This document shows, in pieces, positions 8,597-15,650 of a stretch of DNA of 64,000 nt (within the stretch, counting starts at the first letter, position 1; each line of letters begins with the position of its first letter). The notes below the pieces were generated by a model, which searched no databases, was not told the origin of the DNA, and saw only the letters and a program-made list of their open reading frames with translations. The position numbers were made by a program, and so were the translations under genes. Source of the stretch: JACVRW01 sp963812415 (GTDB lineage: Bacteria > Actinomycetota > Thermoleophilia > Solirubrobacterales > Thermoleophilaceae); assembly GCA_963812415.1 (NCBI GenBank), contig CAWEVH010000043.1, positions 186,001 to 250,000 on the forward strand. The letters run 5' to 3'.

Positions 8597-8782
8597 ATGC
8601 CCGACGATGAACAGAAGGCTTCGGCCCCGCCGCCCGAGGAGCAGTCGCCCCCGCCTCCGCGCGACCCGACGATCCTGGACACCAGGGGCGCCAAGCCGCC
8701 ACCTCCGCGCGACCCGACGATGCATGTCACGGGCGTGGACATCCCCTCGGAGAAACGCCGACGTCCGCGGGGCAAGCGCTAG
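8597..8782 (+). CDS. Small proline-rich repeat protein
   Basis: A 61-residue charged and disordered protein containing the unit PPPPRDPT twice, each with an acidic approach, and a basic tail ending EKRRRPRGKR. A strong Shine-Dalgarno run (GAAAGGGGG) lies about 13 nt before the ATG, which supports real translation despite the small size. Its stop codon abuts the 3' end of the convergent CAU tRNA gene at 8783. The position directly after the membrane protein suggests a two-gene unit. No domain is recognised. Confidence 0.6.
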   Translation: MPDDEQKASAPPPEEQSPPPPRDPTILDTRGAKPPPPRDPTMHVTGVDIPSEKRRRPRGKR

Positions 8783-8855
8783 TGGGCCGGGGAGGAATCG
8801 AACCTCCGACCGATGGATTATGAGTCCACTGCTCTGACCCCTGAGCTACCGGCCC
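8783..8855 (-). tRNA. tRNA with CAU anticodon (Ile2 or elongator Met)
   Basis: A 73-nt cloverleaf with acceptor stem GGGCCGG/CCGGCCC and discriminator A, D-arm GCTCAGGGGTCAGAGC, anticodon loop CTCATAA, and T-arm GGAGGTTCGATTCCTCC; CCA is not encoded. The 16-nt D-arm and the sequence after the anticodon stem resemble bacterial tRNA-Ile2, whose C34 is changed to lysidine by TilS. Elongator tRNA-Met has the same loop, so the identity is not settled. The 3' end abuts the stop codon of the convergent small gene. Confidence 0.9.
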
Positions 8856-8899
8856 GCAATGAGGCTGATCCTAGGGCGTCTTGCGGCATGCCTTCGGTC

Positions 8900-9181
8900 T
8901 CACGCGGGCTCGCGCCGTGAGCGCAGTGTGCCGAGCCGGCTGCGAGTCGTCGCGACCAGGAGGACGAGCGCGAGCGCCGTCCCGGCGCCGAGCGCCGCGG
9001 CGCCCCACGCGAAGTCGGAGTCCGTTGACGCCGCGGCCGTGTCGGCCTGCGGGGTCACGGCCGGGGCGTAGTCGCCGCCCGCCGCGTTCATGCTGTAGTC
9101 GACCTGGGCCTGAGCCACCGAGGTGACGCAGAGCGCCAGCACGGCGACCAGCACGACCAGTGAACGTCGGGCTGAAGTCAT
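8900..9181 (-). CDS. Small secreted or membrane-anchored protein, likely ECF sigma target
   Basis: Ninety-three residues. A signal peptide (ARRSLVVLVAVLALCVTSVAQAQ) is followed by a short Ala/Asp-rich segment, a C-terminal membrane helix (AWGAAALGAGTALALVLLVAT) and a basic tail, an arrangement typical of small cell-wall or sortase-like anchored proteins, though no LPxTG is seen. I take ATG 9181 rather than upstream codons because AAGGAGG lies 7 nt before it. The gene is divergent from the ECF sigma gene, and both promoters share a GTCACAAG element. Function unknown. Confidence 0.7.
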   Translation of the reverse strand: MTSARRSLVVLVAVLALCVTSVAQAQVDYSMNAAGGDYAPAVTPQADTAAASTDSDFAWGAAALGAGTALALVLLVATTRSRLGTLRSRREPA

Positions 9182-9215
9182 TTGGGCCTCCTTCGGGGTT
9201 GACATACACCCGTAC

Positions 9216-9240
9216 CTCGCATGGCCGGCGATCTTGTGAC
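9216..9240 (-). promoter_or_regulatory. ECF-type promoter for the divergent small secreted protein
   Basis: On the minus strand, GTCACAAG is followed by CGAG 15 nt after GTCACA. The predicted start of transcription near 9209 leaves room for the AAGGAGG at 9188-9194. The element is nearly the same as the one in front of the sigma gene. Confidence 0.5.
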
Positions 9241-9274
9241 GAAGCTCGCCCAAACCGGCGAGATCCGAGAGGCT

Positions 9275-9301
9275 TGTCACAAGAGCGCGCCCATCCACGA
9301 G
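9275..9301 (+). promoter_or_regulatory. ECF-type promoter in front of the sigma gene
   Basis: TGTCACAAG followed by CGAG with 16 nt between TGTCACA and CGAG. The -35 half matches promoters read by some actinobacterial ECF groups. It suggests autoregulation of the sigma factor. Confidence 0.5.
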
Positions 9302-9311
9302 AGAAAGGGCA

Positions 9312-9860
9312 GTGCTGCTGACCCAGTCGTGCAGCGACGACGATCTGCTGACGGCCGGAGGCGCGGACGGATTCGCAACCTTCTACCGCCGGCATGTGGA
9401 CGCGATACTGCGCTATCACGCGCGCTCGACCGGCAATGCCGAGGTCGCCGCGGATCTCACCGCCGAGACCTTCGCGGCCGCGCTCGAGTCGAAGCACCGC
9501 TTCAGGCCCGGCGGTGCGCCCGCACAGGCCTGGCTGTTCGGAATCGGCATGAGGAAGCTCGCCGACTACCGGAGGCGTGGCTACGCCGAGGACCGCGCCC
9601 GGCGCCGTCTCGGCATGGAGCGCATCGAGCCGACCGACGAGGACCTGCGCCGGATCGAATGGCTCGCCGGCGACGTGGAGGTGGCATCGCTGGTCGACGA
9701 CCTGCCGACCGAGCAGCGCGACGCCGTCACGGCGCGCGTGGTCCACGAGCGCGACTACGCGGAGATCGCCGAGGAGCTCGACATATCGCAGGCGGGCGTG
9801 CGCCAGCGCGTGAGCCGCGGCCTCGCGGCGCTGCGGGGACGGATCAGGGAGGGGCAATGA
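9312..9860 (+). CDS. ECF-family RNA polymerase sigma factor
   Basis: A 182-residue extracytoplasmic-function sigma factor. Region 2 spans about residues 15-85 (FATFYRRHVDAILRYHARSTGNAEVAADLTAETFAAAL, then AWLFGIGMRKLADYRRR). Region 4 spans about residues 125-178 (DLPTEQRDAVTARVVHERDYAEIAEELDISQAGVRQRVSRGL), the helix-turn-helix that reads the -35 element. Regions 1 and 3 are absent, as expected. Its ATGA overlap with the next membrane gene fits a sigma/anti-sigma pair. The GTG start lies close behind a probable self-regulated promoter. Confidence 0.93.
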   Translation: MLLTQSCSDDDLLTAGGADGFATFYRRHVDAILRYHARSTGNAEVAADLTAETFAAALESKHRFRPGGAPAQAWLFGIGMRKLADYRRRGYAEDRARRRLGMERIEPTDEDLRRIEWLAGDVEVASLVDDLPTEQRDAVTARVVHERDYAEIAEELDISQAGVRQRVSRGLAALRGRIREGQ

Positions 9861-10822
9861 CGGATTTCGTGACAAGGCTCGAGAGCGAGCTGCACACCGC
9901 GGCGCTGCGGCGCGAGCAGGCCGGCCCGGTCCGGCGCATCGCCTTCCCGAGGATCCGGCTGGCGCTGCGGGCGCTTCCAGCTGCCGCCGCGGCGGCGGCC
10001 CTCGTGGCCGTCGCGCTCACCGGCGTGGCGATCATGCTCTCCTCCTCGCCGCAGCGCCCAGCCGACCTCGGCGTGCCCCCGGCGCTGCGCGGCACCTGGC
10101 GGGCGCCGCCGACCGAGCTGAGGCTGTACCCGATTGGCTCAGAGCGCTGCGTGAACCTCGGCGTCGGGTCCGCCAACCCGTGCTACACGCTCGGGGAGTC
10201 GTCCACCGGAGTCGCGCCCGAGTGGGGCAAGCTGTCGGTGAGCGCCGACCAGCTCACGCTGGGAGGCATGCAGGGCGCCCGCCCGGGCGTGTACAGGTGG
10301 CGCATCCAAGACGGCGCACTCCGGCTGACGAAGGTCCGCGACCCGATCTCCAGCCGGGTCAAGGCCCTGGTCACCACCCCCCTCGCGGCCGAGCATCCGC
10401 AGAGCAGGGCGACCCTCCCCGATCAGTGGGTCTCGTGGCGGTTCACGTCCCGGCGCTTCGGCTACTCGATCCACCTCCCGCACGAGTGGAAACGCAACTC
10501 GACCGCGGACACCGACCGTTTCTCGAGAGATCCTTTCGGCCCAGCGCTGCCGAGCCTCGCCGTGACCGCTCAGGACGTGGCGGTCGACACCCGCAGCGAG
10601 ACCGCCGGCTGTGCGTCGTACGACGTCCGTCGCATCGTCGTCGACGGCGTCAAATTCCGGATCTCGGTCTACGAGGCCTGCGGCGGAGCCCATCGGCAGA
10701 CCGCCAGCTTCGTCCACGCCGGCCGCGGCTACAGCGTCACCTGGCGCGGAACCGCGTGGCCCCCCGAGCCCGACTATCCGCTCTTCGACGCGCTGCTGAA
10801 GTCGATCGTGTTCCTGCGCTAG
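9857..10822 (+). CDS. Membrane protein in the position of an anti-sigma factor
   Basis: A 321-residue protein with about 35 cytoplasmic residues (FVTRLESELHTAALRREQ), one membrane helix (LRALPAAAAAAALVAVALTGVAIML) and a large outside domain of about 250 residues. The outside part contains two segments, one around PALRGTWRAPPTELRLYP and one around SWRFTSRRFGYSIHLPHEWK, that resemble PsbP/lipocalin-like folds. The short cytoplasmic region lacks the zinc HxxxCxxC motif, so anti-sigma function rests mainly on its overlap with the sigma gene and its topology. The start ATG overlaps the sigma stop (ATGA). Confidence 0.75.
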   Translation: MTDFVTRLESELHTAALRREQAGPVRRIAFPRIRLALRALPAAAAAAALVAVALTGVAIMLSSSPQRPADLGVPPALRGTWRAPPTELRLYPIGSERCVNLGVGSANPCYTLGESSTGVAPEWGKLSVSADQLTLGGMQGARPGVYRWRIQDGALRLTKVRDPISSRVKALVTTPLAAEHPQSRATLPDQWVSWRFTSRRFGYSIHLPHEWKRNSTADTDRFSRDPFGPALPSLAVTAQDVAVDTRSETAGCASYDVRRIVVDGVKFRISVYEACGGAHRQTASFVHAGRGYSVTWRGTAWPPEPDYPLFDALLKSIVFLR

Positions 10823-10827
10823 GACCG

Positions 10828-11811
10828 CTAGCCGGTCGCCTTGTCGATCGCATCGCGCAGCTCGCGCTCGCTGTAGGCGCCCTCGAGACGGGCTGCCACG
10901 CGGCCGTTCCCGTCGACCGTGAACAGCCAGGGCTCGGACTGGAGGTTCCAGGCGGCAACCTGGGGGCGAATGCCCTTGTCGATCTCGTTGTCGCGGAAGA
11001 CCTCCATGTGGATGAACTCCACGTCCTCCCCGTCCTCGGCCTTCACCTGCTCGGCGATGTCCACAACGGGACCGCAGACCCTGCTCTGGCAGAGCTGGGG
11101 CGTGGCGAAGAGCAGCGCGACGGGCTTCTTGCCGACGACGTCGGCGAAGTCCGCACTGTGCATCGAGGACGGCGGCAGGCGCGTGTCGATCGAGGCGAGA
11201 TCGCCGCCCACGTCGGCCTCCGTGGGCGTGTGGATCCTCGGAGCCCGGTCCCCGGGGCCCGGCACCGCGTCCTCCGAGGGCTTGACCACCTGCACGCCGG
11301 GCGTGGCCGAGGTGGCGGCCACGAGGCGGTCGTCGAGCTGGGCGATCCCGAGCACCTCGTACGTGCCGGGCTTGTCGAACTGCAGGTCCGTCACGTACAC
11401 GGACTTGGCGGCCTCCGGGTCGGCGGCCGTCTGGCGGCTCTGGAACTCGGGCGGAACCTCGAGCGACTCCCAGCGCGCCACGTAGGGACCGCGGGCCTCG
11501 CCGCCGCGGGCCGCCGCCACGTACACCGCCACCTGCGCGTCGGCGATCTGCCCCCGGTCGCGCGTGAAGAGCCCGAAGCCGAAGCGGTTCTTCCCGGTCG
11601 TGAGCACCGAGACCGACGGGGCGAGCACCGGGCCGCCCCTGCCGAGCCCCTCACGGAGGTCGGCGAGCGTCTTGCCGGCGGCCTGCGGGAACTGCTCGGG
11701 CTTGGGCACGGGCGGCGGCGAATTCTCGGAGTCGTCGTCACCCCCGCCGCAGCCGACAACAAGCGCGCACGCGAGGAGAGCAGCTGCGATCAGGGCTCGG
11801 GGGATGCGCAC
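10828..11811 (-). CDS. Lipoprotein with thioredoxin-like C-terminal domain
   Basis: A 327-residue exported lipoprotein. The signal sequence ends in the lipobox LVVGC, so the cysteine would be lipid-modified and the protein anchored outside. After a linker of Pro/Glu residues there is a beta-rich domain to about residue 180. A thioredoxin-like domain follows, with PVALLFATPQLCQSRVCGPVVDIAEQV, in which the two cysteines are spaced C-x4-C rather than the redox C-x2-C, and a WLFTVDGNGRVAARLEG strand. It could be a copper or redox chaperone of the SCO/TlpA type; that is inference. It converges on the anti-sigma gene with a 5-bp gap. Confidence 0.75.
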   Translation of the reverse strand: MRIPRALIAAALLACALVVGCGGGDDDSENSPPPVPKPEQFPQAAGKTLADLREGLGRGGPVLAPSVSVLTTGKNRFGFGLFTRDRGQIADAQVAVYVAAARGGEARGPYVARWESLEVPPEFQSRQTAADPEAAKSVYVTDLQFDKPGTYEVLGIAQLDDRLVAATSATPGVQVVKPSEDAVPGPGDRAPRIHTPTEADVGGDLASIDTRLPPSSMHSADFADVVGKKPVALLFATPQLCQSRVCGPVVDIAEQVKAEDGEDVEFIHMEVFRDNEIDKGIRPQVAAWNLQSEPWLFTVDGNGRVAARLEGAYSERELRDAIDKATG

Positions 11812-11830
11812 GGGCCAAACGAAGGCTAAA

Positions 11831-11852
11831 GAACGAATTGTTCAAATAGGGT
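11831..11852 (+). promoter_or_regulatory. Dyad operator and -10 box of the SDR gene
   Basis: GAAC-GAATT-GTTC (11831-11843) sits just upstream of TAGGGT (11847-11852), which ends 7 nt before the ATG at 11860. The dyad spacing (N5) differs from a LexA box (N4). Confidence 0.4.
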
Positions 11853-11859
11853 TGCGCAC

Positions 11860-12582
11860 ATGAACCGTGCAGCTCTCGTCACCGGAGGCTCCAGCGGAAT
11901 CGGTCATTCCATCGCCAGGGCGCTTGGGGAGGACGGCTACGGCATCACGTTGTCGGCGCGCCGGGCCGACAAGCTCGAGGCCGCGGCCGGGCAGCTTCGC
12001 GACGAGGGAATCGACGTGCTGTCCGTGCCGGCCAACATGACCGACGAGGCCGAGATCAAGAAGGTCGTCGCCGCCCATCGAGACCGCTTCGGGCGCATGG
12101 ACGTGCTCATCAACAACGCCGGCATCGGGATCGGCGCCGCCGTGGCCGACACCGAGACGAAGAAGCTCGACCTCCAGCTCGACGTGAACCTGCGCGCGGT
12201 CTACCTGGTGGCGCGGGAGTGCATCCCGATGCTGAAGGAGGCCGGCGCCGAGCATCGCAAGGCGCTGATCGCCAACACCGCCTCGATCGCCGGGAAGCAC
12301 GGACTGGGCTGGCTGTCCGCCTACTCGGCGACGAAGTTCGGGGTGGTCGGTCTCTCGCAGGGGATGCACAAGGAGCTCGCCGGCGACGGCGTGCAGGTCA
12401 CGGCGCTCTGCCCGGGCTTCGTCGCCACGCCGATGACCGACTGGATCGAGGGTCAGGTCCCGAAGGACGAGATGATCCAGCCCGAGGACATCGCCGAGTC
12501 GATCCGGTTCCTGCTCAGGACCTCGCCGTACTGCATGGTGCCGGAGCTTCAGTTCCTGCGGCCGTCGGATACGAACCCGTAG
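11860..12582 (+). CDS. Short-chain dehydrogenase/reductase
   Basis: A 240-residue classical SDR. The NAD(P) loop TGGSSGIG is at residues 8-15, NNAG near 88, the catalytic serine in NTASIAGKHG, and the Tyr-x3-Lys pair in YSATKFGV, followed by LCPGFVATPMT. The second-strand end (ARRADK) carries arginines that favour NADPH. The substrate cannot be told from the sequence; FabG-like 3-oxoacyl or general carbonyl reduction are options. The gene probably has a leaderless promoter with a dyad next to it. Its 3' end overlaps the convergent 12515-13027 gene by 68 bp. Confidence 0.9.
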   Translation: MNRAALVTGGSSGIGHSIARALGEDGYGITLSARRADKLEAAAGQLRDEGIDVLSVPANMTDEAEIKKVVAAHRDRFGRMDVLINNAGIGIGAAVADTETKKLDLQLDVNLRAVYLVARECIPMLKEAGAEHRKALIANTASIAGKHGLGWLSAYSATKFGVVGLSQGMHKELAGDGVQVTALCPGFVATPMTDWIEGQVPKDEMIQPEDIAESIRFLLRTSPYCMVPELQFLRPSDTNP

Positions 12583-13027
12583 CGCTCGCGGCCTCGATCT
12601 GCTCGAGGGCGCGCTCGTACTCGTCGAGGCGGCGGAAGGGCCGCAGCCAGGCCCACCCCGGCTGATGGCGAAGCTCCGCGGCCCGGTGGCGCTCGCCGGT
12701 GTCGCGACGCGGCGCCGGCAACTCGTCGAGCATGATGCTCGCCTCGAGCATCGCCGTGAGCGTGTTCAGCTCGCGCTCGGTGGCGGGGCGTGAGCGTCGG
12801 CGGCGGGCACCCGTGTAGCCGTCCCAGGCGTGGGCGAAGCTCGCCAGGCTGGTGCGTCCGCCGTTGCGGTGCGCGGCCAGCATCGGGCAGACGCCGCCGT
12901 GCCGATCGGTGTAGGCGCCGACGATGATGCGGTTCGAATCGACGCCCTCGAGCATGGCCTTCCGGGTCTTCAGCGGAAGGCAGTCGATCGCGGTCCGGAG
13001 GTCGCGGGCGGGACGTCGGCGTCTCAT
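12515..13027 (-). CDS. Conserved hypothetical protein
   Basis: A 170-residue soluble basic protein. Its core, LRTAIDCLPLKTRKAMLEGVDSNRIIVGAYTDRHGGVCPMLAAHRNGGRTSLASFAHAWDGY, has the uneven composition of a folded conserved domain but matches no family I can name with a known function. A C-terminal helix-rich tail (WAWLRPFRRLDEYERALEQIEA) follows. I chose the ATG at 13027, ahead of the conserved core, over upstream codons. The last 68 bases overlap the SDR gene on the other strand. Confidence 0.6.
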   Translation of the reverse strand: MRRRRPARDLRTAIDCLPLKTRKAMLEGVDSNRIIVGAYTDRHGGVCPMLAAHRNGGRTSLASFAHAWDGYTGARRRRSRPATERELNTLTAMLEASIMLDELPAPRRDTGERHRAAELRHQPGWAWLRPFRRLDEYERALEQIEAASATGSYPTAAGTEAPAPCSTARS

Positions 13028-13088
13028 CGGCGTGCTGCGTAGGATGCGCGGCTCCGAGGTGGCGCGCAAGCGGCGACACCGGTCTTTC

Positions 13089-14124
13089 ATGCGGCTTGGT
13101 CTGAACATCGGCTACTGGGGGCTCGGCATGAAGGCCGAGGACCAGCTCGAACTGGTGCGCGAGGCGGAGGACGCCGGGCTTCGACTCGGTCTGGGTGGCA
13201 GAGGCCTACGGCTCGGACGCGGCCACGGTGCTCGGCTGGCTCGCGGCGCAAACGTCCCGGATCAAGATCGGCTCCGCGATCTTCCAGATGCCGGCGCGCT
13301 CACCGGCGATGACGGCCATGACGGCGGCCACCCTCGACCGGCTCTCGGGCGGCCGCATGCTGCTCGGCATCGGCACGTCGGGACCGCAGGTGGCCGAGGG
13401 CTGGCACGGGCAGCGCTTCGGCAGCCAGCTCCAGCGCACGCGCGAGTACGTGGAGATCGTGCGCAAGGCGCTCACCCGCGAGCGGCTCGTCTACGAGGGC
13501 GAGCAGTACACGCTCCCGCTGCCGGACGGGCCGGGCAAGGCTCTCAAGCTCACGATCGCGCCCGTGCAGGAGCGGATCCCGATCTACATCGCGGCCATCG
13601 GCCCGAAGAACACCCAGCTCACCGGCGAGATAGCCGACGGCTGGCTGCCGATCTTCTTCTCGCCCGAGCACGTGGACGAGTCGCGCAGGGTGCTGGAGGA
13701 GGGCGCCGCGCGCTCGGGCCGCTCGCTCGACGGCTCGTTCGACATCGCGCCCGGGGTGAACGTCTGCATCGACGACGACGTGGACCGCGCGCGCGACCAG
13801 ATGCGCCACTTCATCGCCCTCTACGTGGGCGGCATGGGCTCCCGGAAGCGGAACTTCTACAACGCCCTCGTACAGCGCTACGGCTTCGCGGACGCCGCGC
13901 GGGAGGTCCAGGACCTCTATCTCGACGGCAAGAAGGACGAGGCGGCCGCCGCGGTGCCAGCCGAGCTGATCGACACGATCACGCTCGCCGGCCCGGGCGA
14001 CAAGGTGCGCGAGCGGCTGGCCGTGTATCGCGACGCCGGCGTGGGCACGCTGATCGTGAGCCCGATCGCGTTCGAGCCCGCGGCGAGCAGGCGGATGGTG
14101 CGCGAGCTGGCGGAGATGCTCTGA
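13089..14124 (+). CDS. LLM-class F420-dependent oxidoreductase (single-base frameshift)
   Basis: Luciferase-like TIM-barrel oxidoreductase of the F420-using type (LLM F420 family). The first 28 codons (MRLGLNIGYWGLGMKAEDQLELVREAEDAG) and the remainder (VAEAYGSDAATVLGWLAAQTSRIKIGSAIFQMPARSPAMTAM to the end) are in different frames. Removing one G from the GGG at 13175-13177 restores the family-typical join EDAGFDSVWVAEAYG. The restored protein is about 345 residues, normal for the family. A sequencing error is more likely than a true pseudogene because all motifs downstream are intact. The glycosyltransferase gene overlaps its stop. Confidence 0.85.
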
Positions 14125-15311
14125 GGCGCTTCCTGCTCGCGGCCTTCGGCGACCCGGGTCACGCGTTCCCGGCGATCGCGCTGGGGGCCGAGCTCGCCCG
14201 TCGCGGACACGACGTCACGCTCGAGACCTGGACCAAGTGGCGCGACCACGTGGAGCGCGAGGGCATGCGCTTCAGCGCGGCGCCCGAGTACCAGGTCTTC
14301 CCCACCCGCGAGCGTCCGCTCAAGCCCTACCAGGCGGCCGTCAAGGCCTCGGCCGTCACGCGCGAGCTGATCCGCGAGCTCGAGCCCGAGCTTGTGGTGG
14401 CGGACATCCTCACGGTGGCCGCCGTCCTGGCCGCCGAGCTCGAGGAGCGTCCCTGGGCGACGCTCGTGCCGCACGTGCTGCCCACCGGCGAGCCAGGCTT
14501 CCCGGTATACGCCGTCGGGGCCGTCTACCCGCGCAGTACGTTCGGCAGATGGGCCTGGGGGCGTACCCGCCCGCTGCTGATGCGCGGTGAGGAGCAGGGT
14601 CGGCGCGAGCTGAACGAGACGCGCAGACGCGTGGGCCTGCCGCCGCTCGCATATGTGCAGGGTGGGATCTCCCGCCGGCTGGCGCTCGTCGCCACCTTCC
14701 CGCAGCTCGAGTACCCGCGCGCGCGGCCGCAACCGGGCGCGCGCGTGACCGGCCCGCTGCTCTGGGAGCAGCCCTACGGCGAGGTCGAGCTGCCGCCCGG
14801 CGACGATCCGCTCGTGCTGATCGCGCCGAGCACCTCGCAGGACCCGGACGGGCGGCTCCTGCGCGCCGCCCTCGACGGCCTCGCGGGCGAGCCCGTGCGC
14901 GTGCTCGCGTCGACCAATCGCCGTGCGGCGGCCGGGCGGGCGCCGCTGCCGGCGAACGTCCGGCTCGTCGACTGGGTCTCCTACGCGCGCACGATGCCGC
15001 ACTGCGACGCCGTCGTCTGCCACGCCGGACACGGCACGCTCGCCCGCGCCCTGGCCTCCGGGGCGCCGGTCGTGGCCTGCCCGCACGCCGGCGACATGGC
15101 GGAGAACTCGGCCCGCGTTCGCTGGGCGGGCGTGGGCGTGTCGCTGCCGCGTCGCTTCCAGCACGCAAGGGGGATACGTCTCGCCCTGCGGCGCCTCCTC
15201 GGCGAGCCCTCGTATGCGCGGCGCGCGCGCGAGCTGCGCGACTGGTCCACGCGAAACGACGGCGCCGCCACGGCCGCCGACGTGCTCGAGGCCTATACCC
15301 CGGTGGGGTAA
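14121..15311 (+). CDS. UGT/MGT-type glycosyltransferase
   Basis: A 396-residue GT-B glycosyltransferase of the macrolide/UDP-glucuronosyl type (GT1). The N-terminal Rossmann start FLLAAFGDPGHAFPAIALGAELARRGHDVTLE marks the true beginning. The C-terminal donor-binding region contains VRLVDWVSYARTMPHCDAVVCHAGHGTLARALASGAPVVACPHAGDMAENSARV, the usual sugar-nucleotide signature with its HxGxGT turn. No ATG, GTG or TTG lies at the right place; CTG 14121, overlapping the upstream stop and 6 nt after GGAG, is the best start. An alternative is an unseen indel. The acceptor is unknown. Confidence 0.85.
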   Translation: MRRFLLAAFGDPGHAFPAIALGAELARRGHDVTLETWTKWRDHVEREGMRFSAAPEYQVFPTRERPLKPYQAAVKASAVTRELIRELEPELVVADILTVAAVLAAELEERPWATLVPHVLPTGEPGFPVYAVGAVYPRSTFGRWAWGRTRPLLMRGEEQGRRELNETRRRVGLPPLAYVQGGISRRLALVATFPQLEYPRARPQPGARVTGPLLWEQPYGEVELPPGDDPLVLIAPSTSQDPDGRLLRAALDGLAGEPVRVLASTNRRAAAGRAPLPANVRLVDWVSYARTMPHCDAVVCHAGHGTLARALASGAPVVACPHAGDMAENSARVRWAGVGVSLPRRFQHARGIRLALRRLLGEPSYARRARELRDWSTRNDGAATAADVLEAYTPVG

Positions 15312-15314
15312 ACT
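15296..15314 (+). promoter_or_regulatory. CsoR operator overlapping the csoR -10 box
   Basis: TACCCC-GGT-GGGGTA (15296-15310) is a perfect palindrome of the G-tract type bound by CsoR/RcnR repressors. It shares its last TA with TAAACT (15309-15314), a -10 box ending 6 nt before the csoR ATG. Binding would block RNA polymerase, implying autoregulation. It also overlaps the stop of the upstream glycosyltransferase. Confidence 0.65.
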
Positions 15315-15320
15315 CCCCCC

Positions 15321-15608
15321 ATGGCCTCCGAGACTCGCGGCTACACCGCCACCAAGGATCAGCTCCAAAGCCGCCTGCATCGCATCGAGGGCCAGGTCCG
15401 GGGCGTCGAGAGGATGGTCGAGGAGGACCGCTACTGCATCGACGTGCTGACCCAGATCAGCGCCATCCAGGCCGCGCTCGACAAGGTCGCGCTGGGCCTG
15501 CTCGACGGCCACGCGCGGCACTGCGTGATCGAGGGCGGGGACGGTAACGAGGACGACCTGACCACCGAGCTGATGGCGGCGGTCGGCCGCCTGATGCGTC
15601 GCGGCTGA
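15321..15608 (+). CDS. csoR: CsoR-family metal-sensing repressor
   Basis: A 95-residue all-helical DUF156/CsoR protein that represses DNA until it binds metal, typically Cu(I). The canonical start QLQSRLHRIEGQVRGVERMVEEDRYCIDVLTQISAIQAALDKVALGLLDGHARHCV shows the copper ligands: Cys in DRYCID, then His and Cys in HARHCV. That Cys-His-Cys set is the CsoR pattern rather than the RcnR nickel one. A matching operator lies 10 bp upstream. No copper ATPase follows; the next gene is htrA, 42 bp away with its own promoter. Confidence 0.9.
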   Translation: MASETRGYTATKDQLQSRLHRIEGQVRGVERMVEEDRYCIDVLTQISAIQAALDKVALGLLDGHARHCVIEGGDGNEDDLTTELMAAVGRLMRRG

Positions 15609-15610
15609 CC

Positions 15611-15643
15611 GTTATCCCGCGGTGACGAGAGCCTCCGTACCTT
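15611..15643 (+). promoter_or_regulatory. htrA promoter with GTTATCC-N4-GTGAC motif
   Basis: GTTATCC (15611-15617), four bases, GTGAC (15622-15626), eleven bases, then TACCTT (15638-15643), ending 7 nt before the htrA GTG. The same parts with the same spacing occur upstream of moxR at 19749-19781. Confidence 0.55.
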
Positions 15644-15650
15644 CGCGGGG

